DNA of 64,000 nt from Aporrectodea caliginosa (lineage: Eukaryota > Annelida > Clitellata > Crassiclitellata > Lumbricidae), in the NCBI GenBank assembly GCA_020284085.1, contig JACEVL010000671.1, forward strand, positions 2,537,717 through 2,601,716. Reading direction: 5' to 3'. Positions 10,423 to 59,284 of the stretch are shown here, piece after piece; position 1 is the first letter of the stretch; each line of letters opens with the position of its first letter. Position numbers and translations under genes: made by a program. The notes under the pieces are model-generated. The model had not been told where the DNA came from and searched no databases. It saw only the letters and a program-made list of their open reading frames with translations.

Positions 10423-11538
10423 TTAATAAACTTCGACTGTTCTCATGCTAAACTCGGTGTCTTCTTTGACGACAGTCTTTGTCTTTCGATTGGGCAGGGC
10501 CTTGCAGATGAGTTTCCGAGCCCCTCGACGAAACTCCTCGTACTGGATCAAGTAGATGATTGGATCGACGCAACACGATAGGAATGTCATCGTCTGCGAA
10601 ACGGCAAACCACCAAGAGTTGAAGTCGATTTTAAAGAGATTGTAGAACTGGAGGGTGATCATGAATTCCTTGTACGAAACGCAGATAATAAAGGCCAGTA
10701 CAACGGTGATCAGGGTCTTGATGATGTTTCTTCTCGCGCGTATCATTTTCGGATGGATGTCTTTCGCAATGGACGCTGGCTGTATGGTCTTCCTCAGCGA
10801 TTTCGCCATTCCAACGTACGAGTAGGCGATGACCGTCAGCGGGAGAACGTACTCGACGAGAAAGTTCGCCGTTCCAACTGCAACCTGAGCTGCAAAGTTT
10901 GGGTAGGTTAACGACTTGCAGGAACCGTTGACTACTAGCGCTCCGCTTATGATGTAGCCCATCTTAAAGGCCATCGCAACAGCCGTGACAATCGCTATGC
11001 TCGACAGTACCATCTTCTTCGTCATCTTGACGCGGTGTTGGATCGGATAAGCGATCTCCAGATACTTCTCGAACGTGACCGCAGCCAGACTGAACAGCGA
11101 AGAGGTGATAAGACCGAGAAAGATGGCTTTGGAGGACCAGAGTCGGCAGTAGACTTCAAGTGCCACTCCTTTCAGCTGGGTCGCCTTTTTCACGCTGTTC
11201 TGCAGAACGAGAAAGACTCCGGTCAGAAGATCCTGGATGCATTTGTTGACAAGGAAGTAGTTGGCTAGTCGCTGTCGCAGGGGCTTGTGCATTAGCATCA
11301 CGAGAGCTGCCAGGAAGTTATCAACAATACCAACGAGACCAATCGTGACGTAGACGATATCTGTGTAGCCAAATGAGTCGCTGTTCTGCGTGTTCGGTCG
11401 GCTGGTACTAGTAGGAACACTGAAGTTCTTTCGGATGATTCCGGACGTCTGTGACTCATCGCTAGTGTTCGCACTCCATTCGACAAATGTCGTGAGTTCC
11501 TGAGAATATGAGTTCAGGAACTCCGCTGGATCTGCCAT
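10423..11538 (-). CDS. class A (rhodopsin-like) G protein-coupled receptor, 371 aa
   Basis: This is a seven-helix plasma membrane receptor, ligand unknown. The coding region is a single open exon. The N-terminus (1-58) has sequons at N24 and N38. TM1 is about 60-82 (with GIVDN), TM2 93-115, TM3 131-156, TM4 177-201, TM5 226-246, TM6 272-297 and TM7 309-331. C131 before TM3 and C207 in loop 2 can form the conserved disulfide. The DRY motif is replaced by EKY (157-159), and NPxxY by DPIIY (325-329), then an amphipathic EEFRRG helix 8. Loop 3 is short and basic. The start is the first ATG of the frame. On the minus strand an acceptor-like CTCATTATAG lies 24 bases upstream, so a non-coding 5' exon is possible. 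The family is recognised with high confidence; the subfamily is not. Confidence 0.9.
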   Translation of the reverse strand: MADPAEFLNSYSQELTTFVEWSANTSDESQTSGIIRKNFSVPTSTSRPNTQNSDSFGYTDIVYVTIGLVGIVDNFLAALVMLMHKPLRQRLANYFLVNKCIQDLLTGVFLVLQNSVKKATQLKGVALEVYCRLWSSKAIFLGLITSSLFSLAAVTFEKYLEIAYPIQHRVKMTKKMVLSSIAIVTAVAMAFKMGYIISGALVVNGSCKSLTYPNFAAQVAVGTANFLVEYVLPLTVIAYSYVGMAKSLRKTIQPASIAKDIHPKMIRARRNIIKTLITVVLAFIICVSYKEFMITLQFYNLFKIDFNSWWFAVSQTMTFLSCCVDPIIYLIQYEEFRRGARKLICKALPNRKTKTVVKEDTEFSMRTVEVY

Positions 11539-11564
11539 TTTAGTTTTGAAAAGTTCTGTTGTCT

Positions 11565-13954
11565 ATAATGAGAACTAAGGCTTACTGTTCATGCGGCTAT
11601 GATTCGACAGCGGTTGCATCTGAAAAGGACACGCCGTAGCAAAATTTAACTTAATGTTATCCAGAAATTTTCGTTACTGAAATGATGGTAAGAAATGTAC
11701 TTTCGTTTTCGATTGTTAAATTGGCTCATTTAATAATTTTCGAGTTTTACCAGACTTCCTTAATGAAAAAGTAATAGGGCTTACAATGCAATTAAGAAGT
11801 GAGTATAGAAGTAAATTAGAAACAGAAGTATTACATAAATTGAAGTAAGAGAATTTTATGACGTGCATTCCCTTCTTTTCCTGCATCTGTTGTTCATGAT
11901 TTTGGTTAGTTAAATATTGTTAGTGCTCGCTTCTAAATGAAGTATCATTCAGGACCGTTCTACATAGAAGCGTCAAATCGCCTCCATAGAGAAACAGTAA
12001 CACAGACAGGCAGCACAGGCTACATGGACCATGGACGTGTACAATAGCGCAGCTGTTATACAGGCCACCAGTCGTCCATGTATGATCAGATGGACGACAG
12101 CCGGACGCAGACATAGACGGACTCGACCATGGACTTCTATAATAACAGCTAGCCAGCTATTATTAAGACGTCTATGACTCGACCTTTTCCGCTGTCTCTA
12201 ATTTTCTGTTTCCATGTAGACCAAAACCAGCATTATGATGTCATTTTTTAAAGTTGACGTCATAATACTTTTGGACAATTTACATCATTTTTAGATAAAG
12301 ACTGAAGTGTATTATGACGTAGATAAAGATGGCTGAAGTGTATTATGACGTCATAGATATAAGTTGACCATAGGTTGCAGATCCCGTTGTGACCATGCAG
12401 AGGCGTTGCCTTGTCTTATTGCACTCTATTGTTTTTCGTTTATTAGATTATTTTAAGAAACCATTCTGAAACAAGCTGACAAATACCCGAAGACGAATGA
12501 GTGTAGGCCTATGTTATGAAGATGTTTGAAGCGGAAGAACGAAGACGAATTTGCAAATGTAAGTGATTCGATTTTATACGCTTGACAAACCGATCTATTG
12601 GGCCTTACAAATTTACAAATTTAGGCTTCAAGCTCCTCTATCCATCACCCAAAGGCTTTACACTCGAAACTAAAGTATCTCCTCTTCAAGAACTCCTACC
12701 CCGACTCAACTGATCATCTACCTTCCTAACCCTCGACCTAAACGCCACCCACCTTATATAGCAGCTACTCTGACCCTCAGATCCTCTGGAATCCGGACTC
12801 GGACCTCCTTCGGACTACTCTCTCGGACAACCCTTCTGACTAGACGCAGCGCTCGTGAATAAGCTGGTGCCCTGCGCTTGGCTTTCGAGTGGCGCTTTAG
12901 AAGTATGGAGATTACAATTACAAGGATTGAGTACAAGCCACAATATGGCATTAGGGCATAATAGATTGCATGTTCTAGTTGAACTTTTTCCGGGTTAGCC
13001 GACAATACACGTAATATTATAGGGTTCTACCATTTTTGTGGCTTAAGTTTCCGGCCTTCAATGGTTGTTGTTTCGAGATAAGTTCAGCTCACACTGCAAT
13101 GACTACTGAAGGAAGGAAGACCCTCTGTATGCCCTCTCTGTCATCTCATCAAAGGCTGGTTCGTACAGGTAAGACCTACCTTGATGGTGTAGAGCACATA
13201 GTGAAATTCATTTTTACTTAATCTTACTTGACGATTCCGTTAGTGTTTCTTGCCTTACTTTATTTGTATGCCTACCCACACTTCAGCTTAGAACTTTCTC
13301 TCGCGTTGACTTCCATCTAGGCTATTACGAGTACACTGACCGTACTCTGTCTGTGGGAAGATGAGACGGCGGGGAGAGAACTGGCCACCAACCCTGGTAT
13401 GCCAGGGCTAAAAAGGAAGTCGCCAACACCTCATTTAAGGAACTGTTCTTCCTCTTCTTCGTCTCCCCCTCCTCCGTCTCCTCCTCTTCCTGCATGACTT
13501 GAATCTTCCTGCTTGACTATCTGTCTCGACTCAAATGCATTTAAAGACATTTAGAAAATGTCTGAACAGTGCTAGATGCCACATAACGTACTGTTGAGAA
13601 CCTCTAGGTATGGGGTGCCACTGTTGTAATTATACTGTATTTTTACACTGTTTAATGATTGACATCGAGAGAACTGCAGGATGACGATTTGGGCCCGCGC
13701 ACCATGGCAATTGCACTAGGTAACCTGCTAAATTGACATTGTATGGGGCGCCGTTGGTTCAATACGGACCGATGTCGTTTTTGGGAATTTGTCCTCTGAA
13801 ATGCATGGGCTTAATTGGCAAATTAGCACCCTTGAGATGACGGTTTTGGGTCGGCGGGATTAGGAATGCACTAGATAATACATGGGTGCCATTTCCAAAC
13901 AGCATTTCATGAGAAAAGGGATGACTTATAGGGCAAAGTGACATCTCATGGGGA
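11565..13954. other. intergenic region, no gene recognised
   Basis: No exon could be supported. A block at about 12845-12935 recurs at 23980-24065 in a myosin intron (GTGCCCTGCGCTTGGCTTTC and neighbours), so it is repeat-derived. A short minus-strand frame overlapping it, with one hydrophobic stretch, is not treated as a gene. Confidence 0.5.
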
Positions 13955-14310
13955 ATTCGGCCTATATAAGGCGGAGGTTGGCCATGAGTGAGAGTAGTCG
14001 TCGGGGGATTCTGGAGAAGATCGCCTGGAGATTCGGCCTCGAGCTATTTGCATCGGCCTAGCAGTCTCGGTGGAGTCTGAAGAGGACCTGCCGTCGACCT
14101 GCGGACCAGCCTTCGGAGACGCTGTCGCTTGAGGGCCTGCTCGACGATAGGACGGGGAAGCAGCTGAACAGTTCTCTCGATCCCTGTAGATGTGACATTT
14201 TCTATCGTCTGTTGGTGAAGAACAATAAAACGGTGTTCTACGTGTGTGCGTGTGTTGCTGGTGACCAATTCAAACCTCTCGATAGACCCCCGATTTCGCG
14301 ACAGTACGTA
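13955..14310 (+). mobile_element. possible solo LTR or LTR fragment
   Basis: The segment has a TATA box (TATATAAG at 13963), an AATAAA at 14224 about 260 bases later, then a GT-rich stretch and a CGCGACA end, as in retrotransposon LTRs. No matching second copy or coding region is present and the left edge is unclear. Confidence 0.3.
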
Positions 14311-14708
14311 TACAGCGAGACATGAGACAATATACGGCGTGAGTTGATATACAGAGGCGCGGTGCCTGCATAACTGCTTGAGCAGCTGAACGCAACGAAC
14401 GCTGACCTGGTGGATTGGATCATGAAGCTTCCTGATGTTTGTCAGTGCGGTGCCGACTAGCAGAGTCGCTCCAGCTGGATAATCTTGTACTTTATTCTTT
14501 CCGATAATGATAATAGGCCTGCATATAATGTCATAACGTGTAATAATAACCTGTGTGCCTTTACTGTGTTTCTATAGGCACCTTTAGTTGGCGGCGATGA
14601 TTCTGCCCTTTGGCGAGATGGGATCGATTGTGATGCATGTTACGGTTGCGCTATGGCTCTGTGTCCTCTGGGTTTGTGTTAGTAGTTGTTTGTGAGTAAG
14701 CGGCTCCA

Positions 14709-14884
14709 TGGGCCACTGGCGTGGCCTAATATCCCGTAAGCTCATGGGGTTTGCTCGTTCGTTTTTGCATTTGTGCGTCATTAGTTTGTTAGTAGTAGAC
14801 CTGCTGGGCCTCTGGCGTGGCGTAAAACCCCGTAAGCTCGTTACATGGCAGGGCCTCTGGCGTGGCGTAAACCCCGTAAGCTCA
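14709..14884 (+). repeat. three copies of a 34-40 base motif
   Basis: The motif CTGGCGTGGC followed by TAA..CCCGTAAGCTC occurs three times, near 14715, 14814 and 14856. The last two are about 42 bases apart. No function is evident. Confidence 0.6.
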
Positions 14885-14889
14885 CTTTG

Positions 14890-17800
14890 TCGGTAGTTCT
14901 GTGGTGTTCATTTTGTCGTTTTCCTGAAGTGAGCCGAGGGATAAGAAGGAGTATGCTAGAAGGAAGAAGAAATGGAGGTGGACTCGAGATGGACGTGAAA
15001 ATACTCACAAATGTGAACTGCACGCTTTCCCAAACTGTCGGAAAGGGGCTCTGAGGATGCTCAGTTAAGTTAACCAAGAGGACATATTCCGCAGACCGAA
15101 GACCAACTCTTAACCGTCAGAGCTCCAGGCGCATACCTACTCTGTGAACGCCATGGATACCAGCGGTTTTTGATTATGCTTGGGCAAAGTTTAAAGGACA
15201 GTTTTGTAAACTTTGTTGGTATTAAAATTCATCAAGAGGTGGCGACATGTTTAAGACAAACTCGAAGAAACTATACTTCAGACTGAACTACTATAGTGAT
15301 TAACGCATTAGTGATTGAATTTCTCATGATTTAAACATTTATGTTTTACGATGTTCCGGTTGTTTGTTCAAGTTTTCGGCGAAAAGTTAAATCGCAGTGA
15401 TTTGTTAGACTTGTGCACTATCAGCGCTGCAGTGCAATATCAGTCTCTTCAGTCATCATCCAAATGTAGAAGTGTCTAACGTGAAACTATCAGTGCACAG
15501 TATAGGATATGCAGAATGAATGAACGAATGAATGATATGCGTCGTGGACAAACTGCCAAAACAGTTTAGTCGAAACTTTAATGAAGTAAGGAAAGCTGAA
15601 GATCTCTAAAGAAACTCATCTAAAACGAAGTTCGATGGTTCAGAGATATTCTTGAAGCGCGAATATGGCCATTGCAATCAAACGACAGGATGGACGTCTT
15701 TTGACTTACTCACTTACATGATATTTCTATATTGACTCTACAAGAACGGAGGATTGGACTGAATTTGAACAGATGACCTAGTATATAAGGTCTTGACGCA
15801 TTCGTTCGTCACCTGTGCACCACATATAGTTTCAGCGACATAATTATCAACATAAGCTACTACTCACTCTAAAAGAAAATCTATATTGCGCCTTTAACAT
15901 CTCTAAAAAGGCCGTGTATGCCTGCATCTAGAATTTTATATAGAGTTATTTTCAAATAGTTCGTTGACCAAACTTCAGAGAATATTTTTCGTTTTCAACA
16001 TTGGATTACCTGATACAACATCCGTTGAGTCGCCGTCGTGGACAAGACCAAGACTTTTTGAGACAGGCATTCAATGGCTGGTGAAATAATTCTGTAAGAT
16101 GTCGCAATTCGTGGAGGCGAGAAACTTCAATAGAACATCTTTAACACCTCTCGAAAATTAAATGAAATCAAGAAAATATCTACTGATATTTAGAGAGAAA
16201 TCTGCAACTGACTCTTGCAGCGGGAGCCCGTAACTGACAAGAAATTTCTTCCTCTGGTTTATAAAAGCTTTCGCTGCGTGACAGCAGAGTCATTAGCAAA
16301 GCACGTCAATGGCTTTGCTTCACCTCGTCTTCCGTTAGCTTTCAAAGGGTGGAAAACTAATAAATTTGTCAATATCCACATTCAACACCCTTCAGGAAGT
16401 GGTCGATTGGCTTCAGAACTCACTGCACCCGAGTCTAAAGTACCGACATAATGGTAGCGAAACCCAACTAGAGATCGTCTCATTCAAGTGAACGCCTATG
16501 GATAATTGCTTCCTGTGATTATGTGTCTGCGACTATAAAAGTGATTTAATTACACACAACGTCTTAATTTAATGATCTTTAATCGTTGAGACTCGAACGT
16601 AGTCTTACGCTTTGTTGTATTGAGAGAGTGAGACTCGTACAATCGAGTATTTATAATCACGCAATCACGCAAGTTAAAACGCTAGTAAATTAATTCTCTG
16701 AGCTACAAACACTGACGCGATCGCTCAGCGGGGCTTCAATGTGAAGATTCCGACAAAAAAATCCTGTGACATCACAAAGGACCAAGCATGCACTTAAACT
16801 AGGCCTACATGATTTAGTTTAACGAGTTTCATTTGATTGACTTAACAGGATTTATGATTCAGTTAATGGGATTGGTTCTATAATTCACTTTATAGCATTT
16901 ATAATTGAGCAAAACTTCTTACAACTGGTTTTATTATCTCCTGTTTGTTAAGTACCGTTATCTATTGACAATGCATCAATGAAAGGCGATTAAATTTCAC
17001 TTATAAGATTTTAATGGGCATTAGATGTGCCCCAGATGGGCTATACGGTACAACATAGGGAACAGTGTCCTTTTTTAACTCGATCTGTTCGGGCATGTTC
17101 GGGCATGCTGGCAGAGTGGCAGTGTTGACACAGGCTGCAGAATGTTATTAAATGTCGGACTTGACGAATTATATCACTTAGGTTTATTTTTCTGTCCAAA
17201 TAGTAATAATATGCATATAAAAACAGTAGGCTTATAAGCATGTATAAGCTTAATAAATAAGCCAACTGGTAAATACTCGAAAGAAATTTTCCCGACCGGC
17301 CATAAAAGAATCGTCCTGAAGATTGCGGTAAGAAAATATTATTTTGAAGCGAAGCAATAGCTTCACTTAAGTAGGCCTAACTGGCTGTCAAAAAGTTGCA
17401 GCAATAAAATAGACCATCATAGGTCTTTAAGTGCAATGCGTTCTGGACGAACTGTGGGACATTCAAGAACAGCTTCTCTATCATCCTGCAGCTAGGCCTT
17501 CTTGAACTTTCTTTACCGTTATTGCGTCAGCGTTTGAAATTGATCCTGTTTCCGGAATAGGCGCTTTATAGAAATTGGCGAATACGATCACGATAGGAAA
17601 AGAAAAGAATTTGCTACAATATAATTATGGCTAGAGCAATGACACCGCCAAACACATTAATTTCTTATGGATTCATCGATATTCTTGCTGAATAGGATCA
17701 CGCAACTCATCGAAGTCTCCTAATTAGGTTGTCACCCAGTTCCAGTGTCAAACGATCTCAGCAGAGTTTAATCTAGACGTCAAAGTTCCCCCAGAAAAAT

Positions 17801-18603
17801 GAAAGAGATGAAATTTTAGCCCCAAGAAAAATTAAAGAGATGTAATTTTGTAGAATATTGTCGATACTACCCCCCTCGATAATCCTTGGAAAACTCTCGT
17901 TACTACCCCTCGAAAATTCCTGGAAAAAATGTTTGAACTCTTGTTTTTGGTAACACTCGTCACTACCTCCCGGTCGTCAACTTTTCTAATATGCTAGATA
18001 CCCCCCAGAACCCTCGATTCCCCCCGAGAGCAAGGGACTAGATTAAACACTGGATTCAGTCAATAGCTATAATGGACGGGAGTTGAACCGCAGACGTCAA
18101 TAACAAGGCGTGAAACGCTATAAGAGTTAAGTGCAGGTCTATAAAAAGTTTCAGTTTGTCGATAAAGACATTTCTTAACCAGAGCACGGACAATTTTAGG
18201 AATAACAACAACAGCAATAACGATAATAATTATACCAAGAACAACAAACAATAATTATTAAAAGTCAATCTTAAAATAAATTAGAATAATAAAGATGTAT
18301 CGATTATGAAGATTCTGATGTGTAATAGTACGAATGAAAGCATCGTGACGTTCTCCTTGCAACGCTACAACACGCAGTCTCGTGTGATACAGCGATTCAA
18401 AGACAAAATTAACTCTGTCACAATGAATTGCATGCAGGTAACCTTTATTCACGTGGGCGGTTTCCTGTCTTCATTAAATTTTCCTTAACATAGTGTTTAA
18501 TATTTTTGCGGTCGATTCATATTTTCATCTGGCACGTAAATCTCTTTAATAATATATTTCAACACTGCAGCTGTTATCATCGTTGTCGTTGTAATCGTTG
18601 TTG

Positions 18604-18606
<3 letters not shown>
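14890..18606. other. intergenic region, no gene recognised
   Basis: No conserved coding sequence was seen. It is AT-rich with scattered short tails such as AATGAATGAACGAATGAATG near 15515 and CCCC-rich runs near 17870-18025. TAGGCCTA occurs near 16799 and 17372. Confidence 0.5.

Positions 18607-18644
<38 letters not shown>
18607..18644. repeat. (AT)n microsatellite
   Basis: About 19 uninterrupted AT dinucleotides. Confidence 0.95.
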
Positions 18645-18650
<6 letters not shown>

Positions 18651-18687
18651 CAAACTCACGAGGATATTGCAAAGTTTATATACCCAC

Positions 18688-18843
18688 CAGGCACGTAGCG
18701 AGACCTAAATTCAAGAGGAGGCAACTTCACAGACCATTGGCATTCTTCTGGTGATTGGGGTCATTGGTCAAAGAAGTTCCAGTATATATAAAAAGCAAGA
18801 GGAGGCAACTGCCTCCTCGTGCCTCCATGTAGCTACGCCTATT
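18688..18843. mobile_element. hAT-like miniature element
   Basis: This 156-bp element is flanked by ATACCCAC (18680-18687 and 18844-18851). Its left end (CAGGCACGTAGCGAG, then AAATTCAAGAGGAGGCAACT) matches the inward-read right end of the element at 1831-2196. Its right end (ATGTAGCTACGCCTAT) matches the left end of that element inverted. It is the same family in the opposite orientation and shorter. Confidence 0.75.
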
Positions 18844-18851
18844 ATACCCAC

Positions 18852-21800
18852 CCAAACAATGATATCTTCCTGTCTATTGTCTAATTGTTACTAGTCCGCA
18901 GAAAATCAATCGTTGAAAAGATCGGTTCAACTGAAGCTGTCGTGTGGCTACATAGTTTTGTCGGGACCCTTCAATCTGTAGGCCCTACAAATCGCCTTTC
19001 TTTTGATGAATCTCTCAGCAAACTTAGTTGACTCGTGACTACCTCTGATTGGTGTGCACTTCGAGAGGCGCTATATAATCTTATAGATCATACAATACAA
19101 TAAAATACAACACAATACCTCGTTGGCAAAGCCAGCATATCAGTGCAACTGTTCTTAATGAGATGAATGTGACGAGTAATGCGATCCAAGATATGCCAGA
19201 TAAGGAAATCAAGTACGGATGTCTCTTGAAAAGTATGTAGGCACTGACGAGCAGAGTTTCCTGCCAAATGGAGGAGCTTCCTTCGTTCGTTGGATTTACA
19301 CAGAACCAACGTTTGTTTCCCATGTTCTAAGTGCATTAGGTATTTTTAGATAATTTCCAGTTTTACTCGAGGTGGAAGTTGGAACACGCATCGGTTCTAT
19401 ACAAATCCAACGAACGAAAAGCCGCTAGGTTTGGAAGGCTCTACTCTTCAGTGCCTACACACGTTTTCAAAGAGAAATTAGTATAAGATACTTTCCAGAG
19501 AAGTCCGTAATAAATTTCCTTTCATCTTATTTAACTCGGCCCCTGGGTGCAAAAATGTCAGGAGAAATCATGGGCTTATTTAGAGGTGGTTTTATGGGTT
19601 CAAACCCCAAATAAATGCATTACTGTTATTAAAAACTAAACATGTAGAAAAATAGGATAATTTCCAATAGAAAACCCCGTAACTTAAACCCCTCCGAAAC
19701 TTTTTCATGGCTACGCACTTGGGAGAAATAAATCTGAAACGCGGTTTAATCCTGAGCAAGAGTGCTACGTAAGGAGTGGCACTGAAGTGCTGGAATGCAA
19801 TTGCTAAGCATCGAAGCGGGTTTATTGTTCACTCTGGTTGCAACGAGGCCGCGCCAAAAGCGCATAAAGAAATCAAGCACATTATTTATTCTTATTTTGC
19901 CTGGTCTTATGATCAGCCGCACGGTGGCCCGCACCTCATTGGTTTGCACATGATTGAAGGTCATTCGGCTGATGCGCAGATACAACACTAGCAACCCAAG
20001 AACGGCATCCATTAACTCTACAGCCTCTGTACGATGGACAGATTGGTTCCATACTGAGATCATTTCCGACAAGCTGGTTCTGATCTCGAAGTGCAAATTG
20101 ATATGACACAGCTACATGTAGGTACAGTTGCGTGCAAAGTCCGGTAGAATGTTATTCAAGCTGACTTGATAGAAGACAGACCAAGTGATCCATGGGCGTA
20201 TTTAGGGGTTGGGTGTTACGGGTTCACCCCCAAATAAAATGCCGAATAATGTTTAAATGCTTTTATATGCGAAATACAAAAAAACTTAACATTTGTGACC
20301 ATATCTAATTGACCCCCCCCACATATTGTTTCCTGGCGTCGCTACTTAAGTGGTCCATGAAATCCATTAACTCTGCAGCCGTCTGTACGAAAGACAGATT
20401 TGTTCTACTTAGATAATTTACCGAACAAAAGGCTGTAGATTTGTTCTACTTAGATAATTTACAGAACAAAAGGCTGTAGATTTGTTCTACTTAGATAATT
20501 TACAGAACAAAAGGCTGTAGAGTTAATGGAGCTAAACTAGACCAAGGATATGAGGCTGCGCTAACCATCGCTCACAACAAACGAAGCCCTTATTATATTA
20601 TCTTTCGCTGCTAAGCTGTTGTGAGCTGCGGAACCGTTATTAGATAAGTCTCCATTTCTACAGGAAATAATATAGGCACCTGAGTCAGTGTTAGCTGCCG
20701 GCGGACCAATTGACGTCAGCGTCTACTCCACTTAGTTTCCTAGGCATTTACTGCTCCAAACATCGGCAACTAAACTCCATGCATGCATACACATATACAC
20801 CATAAAGATACACACCCTATGCAAACATTTACACAATTGTATGTGTACGCACACACGCGCGAACAAACACGCACACAAAATATGCACATACAACCTCAAA
20901 TGCATAGATACATACAAACACATAGCCTACACACATGCAATGCAATTGAATTGAAATTGATGCACGCATGCATACATAGTCCCCTTCATATATACCTGTA
21001 TATATAGTATAGTACATATACATGTATATATACATGCATGCATACATACATGTAGGTGTAAGCTTATACATAGGGCTTACTTAAGACACTTAGGGTCTTA
21101 CTTAAATGTCAGCTTACTTTTCAGTTTGAGTTTCAGTTTTTGATTTGTTTAACTTTCCAGTTTGGTTTTAGCAATAGTTTTCAAATCTTGTCAGTTTTAG
21201 TTTTAGTTTAAGTTTTCAGAAATTTTCAGTTTTAATTTAGTTCTGTAAAACATTCAACAGAAGCAATTAAAAGTCATTTTTTTTATTAATGACATTCATT
21301 TCGATTAGCAAGAACCGGATTTTATTTTTTCATGCTTTCATGCTACTGAGCTGCAGTTTGAAGATTATCTATGCTAACCGCTGCAGACATAATTATTCGC
21401 CACTCAGTTTGTGCGCCACACAGAAAAAAAATTAATTCAGTTTTAAACTTTCAAGTTTAGTTCTAGTTCTAGTTTTGTACTTTCAGTTTAGTTTTAGTGA
21501 CAGTTCTTAGAATTTTTCAGTTTTAGTTTTAGTTTCAGTTAATTAAAATAGAACTTTTTAGTTAACGATAAAGTTAGTTTCAATTTAGCTAACTTAAATA
21601 ACATTGCCTATACATACATAGGGCCTAAATACATGCATACAGTACTTACATACACAGAAACGATATTCCAGAAAGATGGGCGGACAATATAAAAGCTTCT
21701 ATGCTGGGCTGCAGATTTTGTGATTTGCGGGCGAGTCAGATGGCCTTGCGTATAGCAGAACGAACAGATCTGCGGTCTGCAGTGAGAAATGGGACAAGAC

Positions 21801-22340
21801 TCGAGGCTGCTTGAGATTAACTGCAGCACAGTCTGCAAGATAATTTCTCATAAGCATATTGAGCTACAGCTGGACGTGCAAGGAGTAACATGTACAGGTG
21901 GCGCTTATCTGTAGCAAGAGATAGTCTCCATCTCAGTCAGTCAGGGCCAGCCTTAGCTTCAGTGACGCCTCGGGGATAAGTAGGCTATACAATTCGACCC
22001 CCCCTCCCTGACCTTTCAAACTAAAAAGACGGAAGCATTGAATGCAATTTTTAAATGGCGCCGCTACAATATTTATTGTAGCGCTCCAGCCGTTATCGTA
22101 ATCATGAACTCCTAATTTTTGAAACGCTACTTTGAAGCGGAGGTGTCGAAAGTCCGGCCCGCCTGCCATTTTTTAATGGCAGGCGGACGATGTTTTTATG
22201 ACCAGCGGAGCCTCGCACAAGACTACACAATTTGAAAATTAAAGTTTAAAAGTTAGACAATTATGCGAACTGGTTAAATTATTCAGAATAAGAATTAAAC
22301 AGGCCTGTGTTATCTATAAAACATTATCTATCAGTTTCAG
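18852..22340. other. upstream flank of the myosin gene, no coding exon recognised
   Basis: It holds LINE-tail scraps (GAGGCGCTATATAATC near 19064), a 41-bp tandem repeat (20396-20520), CA/TACA-rich DNA (20780-21060) and a degenerate TAGTTTTAGTTTCAGTTT run (21110-21590). The promoter and any non-coding first exon of the myosin gene should lie here but I cannot place them. Confidence 0.5.
20360..20529. repeat. 41-bp tandem repeat (x3) bounded by an inverted repeat
   Basis: Units start at 20396, 20437 and 20478 (GATTTGTTCTACTTAGATAA...). The array is bounded by TCCATTAACTCTGCAGCC (20361) and its near-perfect inverse GGCTGTAGAGTTAATGGA (20512). Another direct copy of the left arm lies near 20007. 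Confidence 0.8.
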
Positions 22341-22440
22341 CCAGTTCTGTTCTGCAAAGTGCGTCATCTAGCGGTCAAGTTAGACGTCGCTCGTATAATC
22401 CATTTCGCGTCCTGCTTCCGTTGTTCCATAATCCGCCAAG
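22341..22440 (+). other. Mhc: probable 5' UTR part of first myosin coding exon
   Basis: A plausible acceptor (CTATCAGTTTCAG) ends at 22340 and 100 bases lead to the ATG. A non-coding first exon spliced to the start-codon exon is common in animal muscle myosin genes. The leader context ATCCGCCAAGATG is acceptable for initiation. Confidence 0.4.
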
Positions 22441-58947
<36,507 letters not shown>

Positions 58948-59181
58948 TAATTAACGTGTGTTGCGCAATCAACATCTTAACGAACGAGCGAACAAACGGC
59001 AATTAATATTAAGTGGTAAAGTCATCAACGGTCGGTAAAGACTCGCAATTCTATTTAATTAATTTAAATAGTCGATTGATTGACATCACCGTTAATCTTT
59101 TAGAAGGACTTTCGCAACTGACGTAGGCTGAAATTTCTTTGCTTATCATACACAACGAGAGACTATAGTATCCTAGATTTT

Positions 59182-59264
59182 AATAAAGTTATCCATAGTA
59201 TCCTAGACAATAAAGTTATTTCGATACCAACTTGTGTAGCAAATACGTTGCTCTCTTGAATAAA
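59182..59264 (+). terminator. Mhc: poly(A) signals of the myosin gene
   Basis: AATAAA occurs at 59182, 59209 and 59259, 235-320 bases after the last stop. The transcript probably ends near 59285. Confidence 0.7.
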
Positions 59265-59284
59265 ACAGCTGAGATGCATTGCTC

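Noticed and set aside
12754..13005. Minus-strand 83-codon frame with one hydrophobic segment, considered as a small membrane protein
   Set aside because: Part of it matches repeat sequence at 23980-24065, and there is no homology or splice support.
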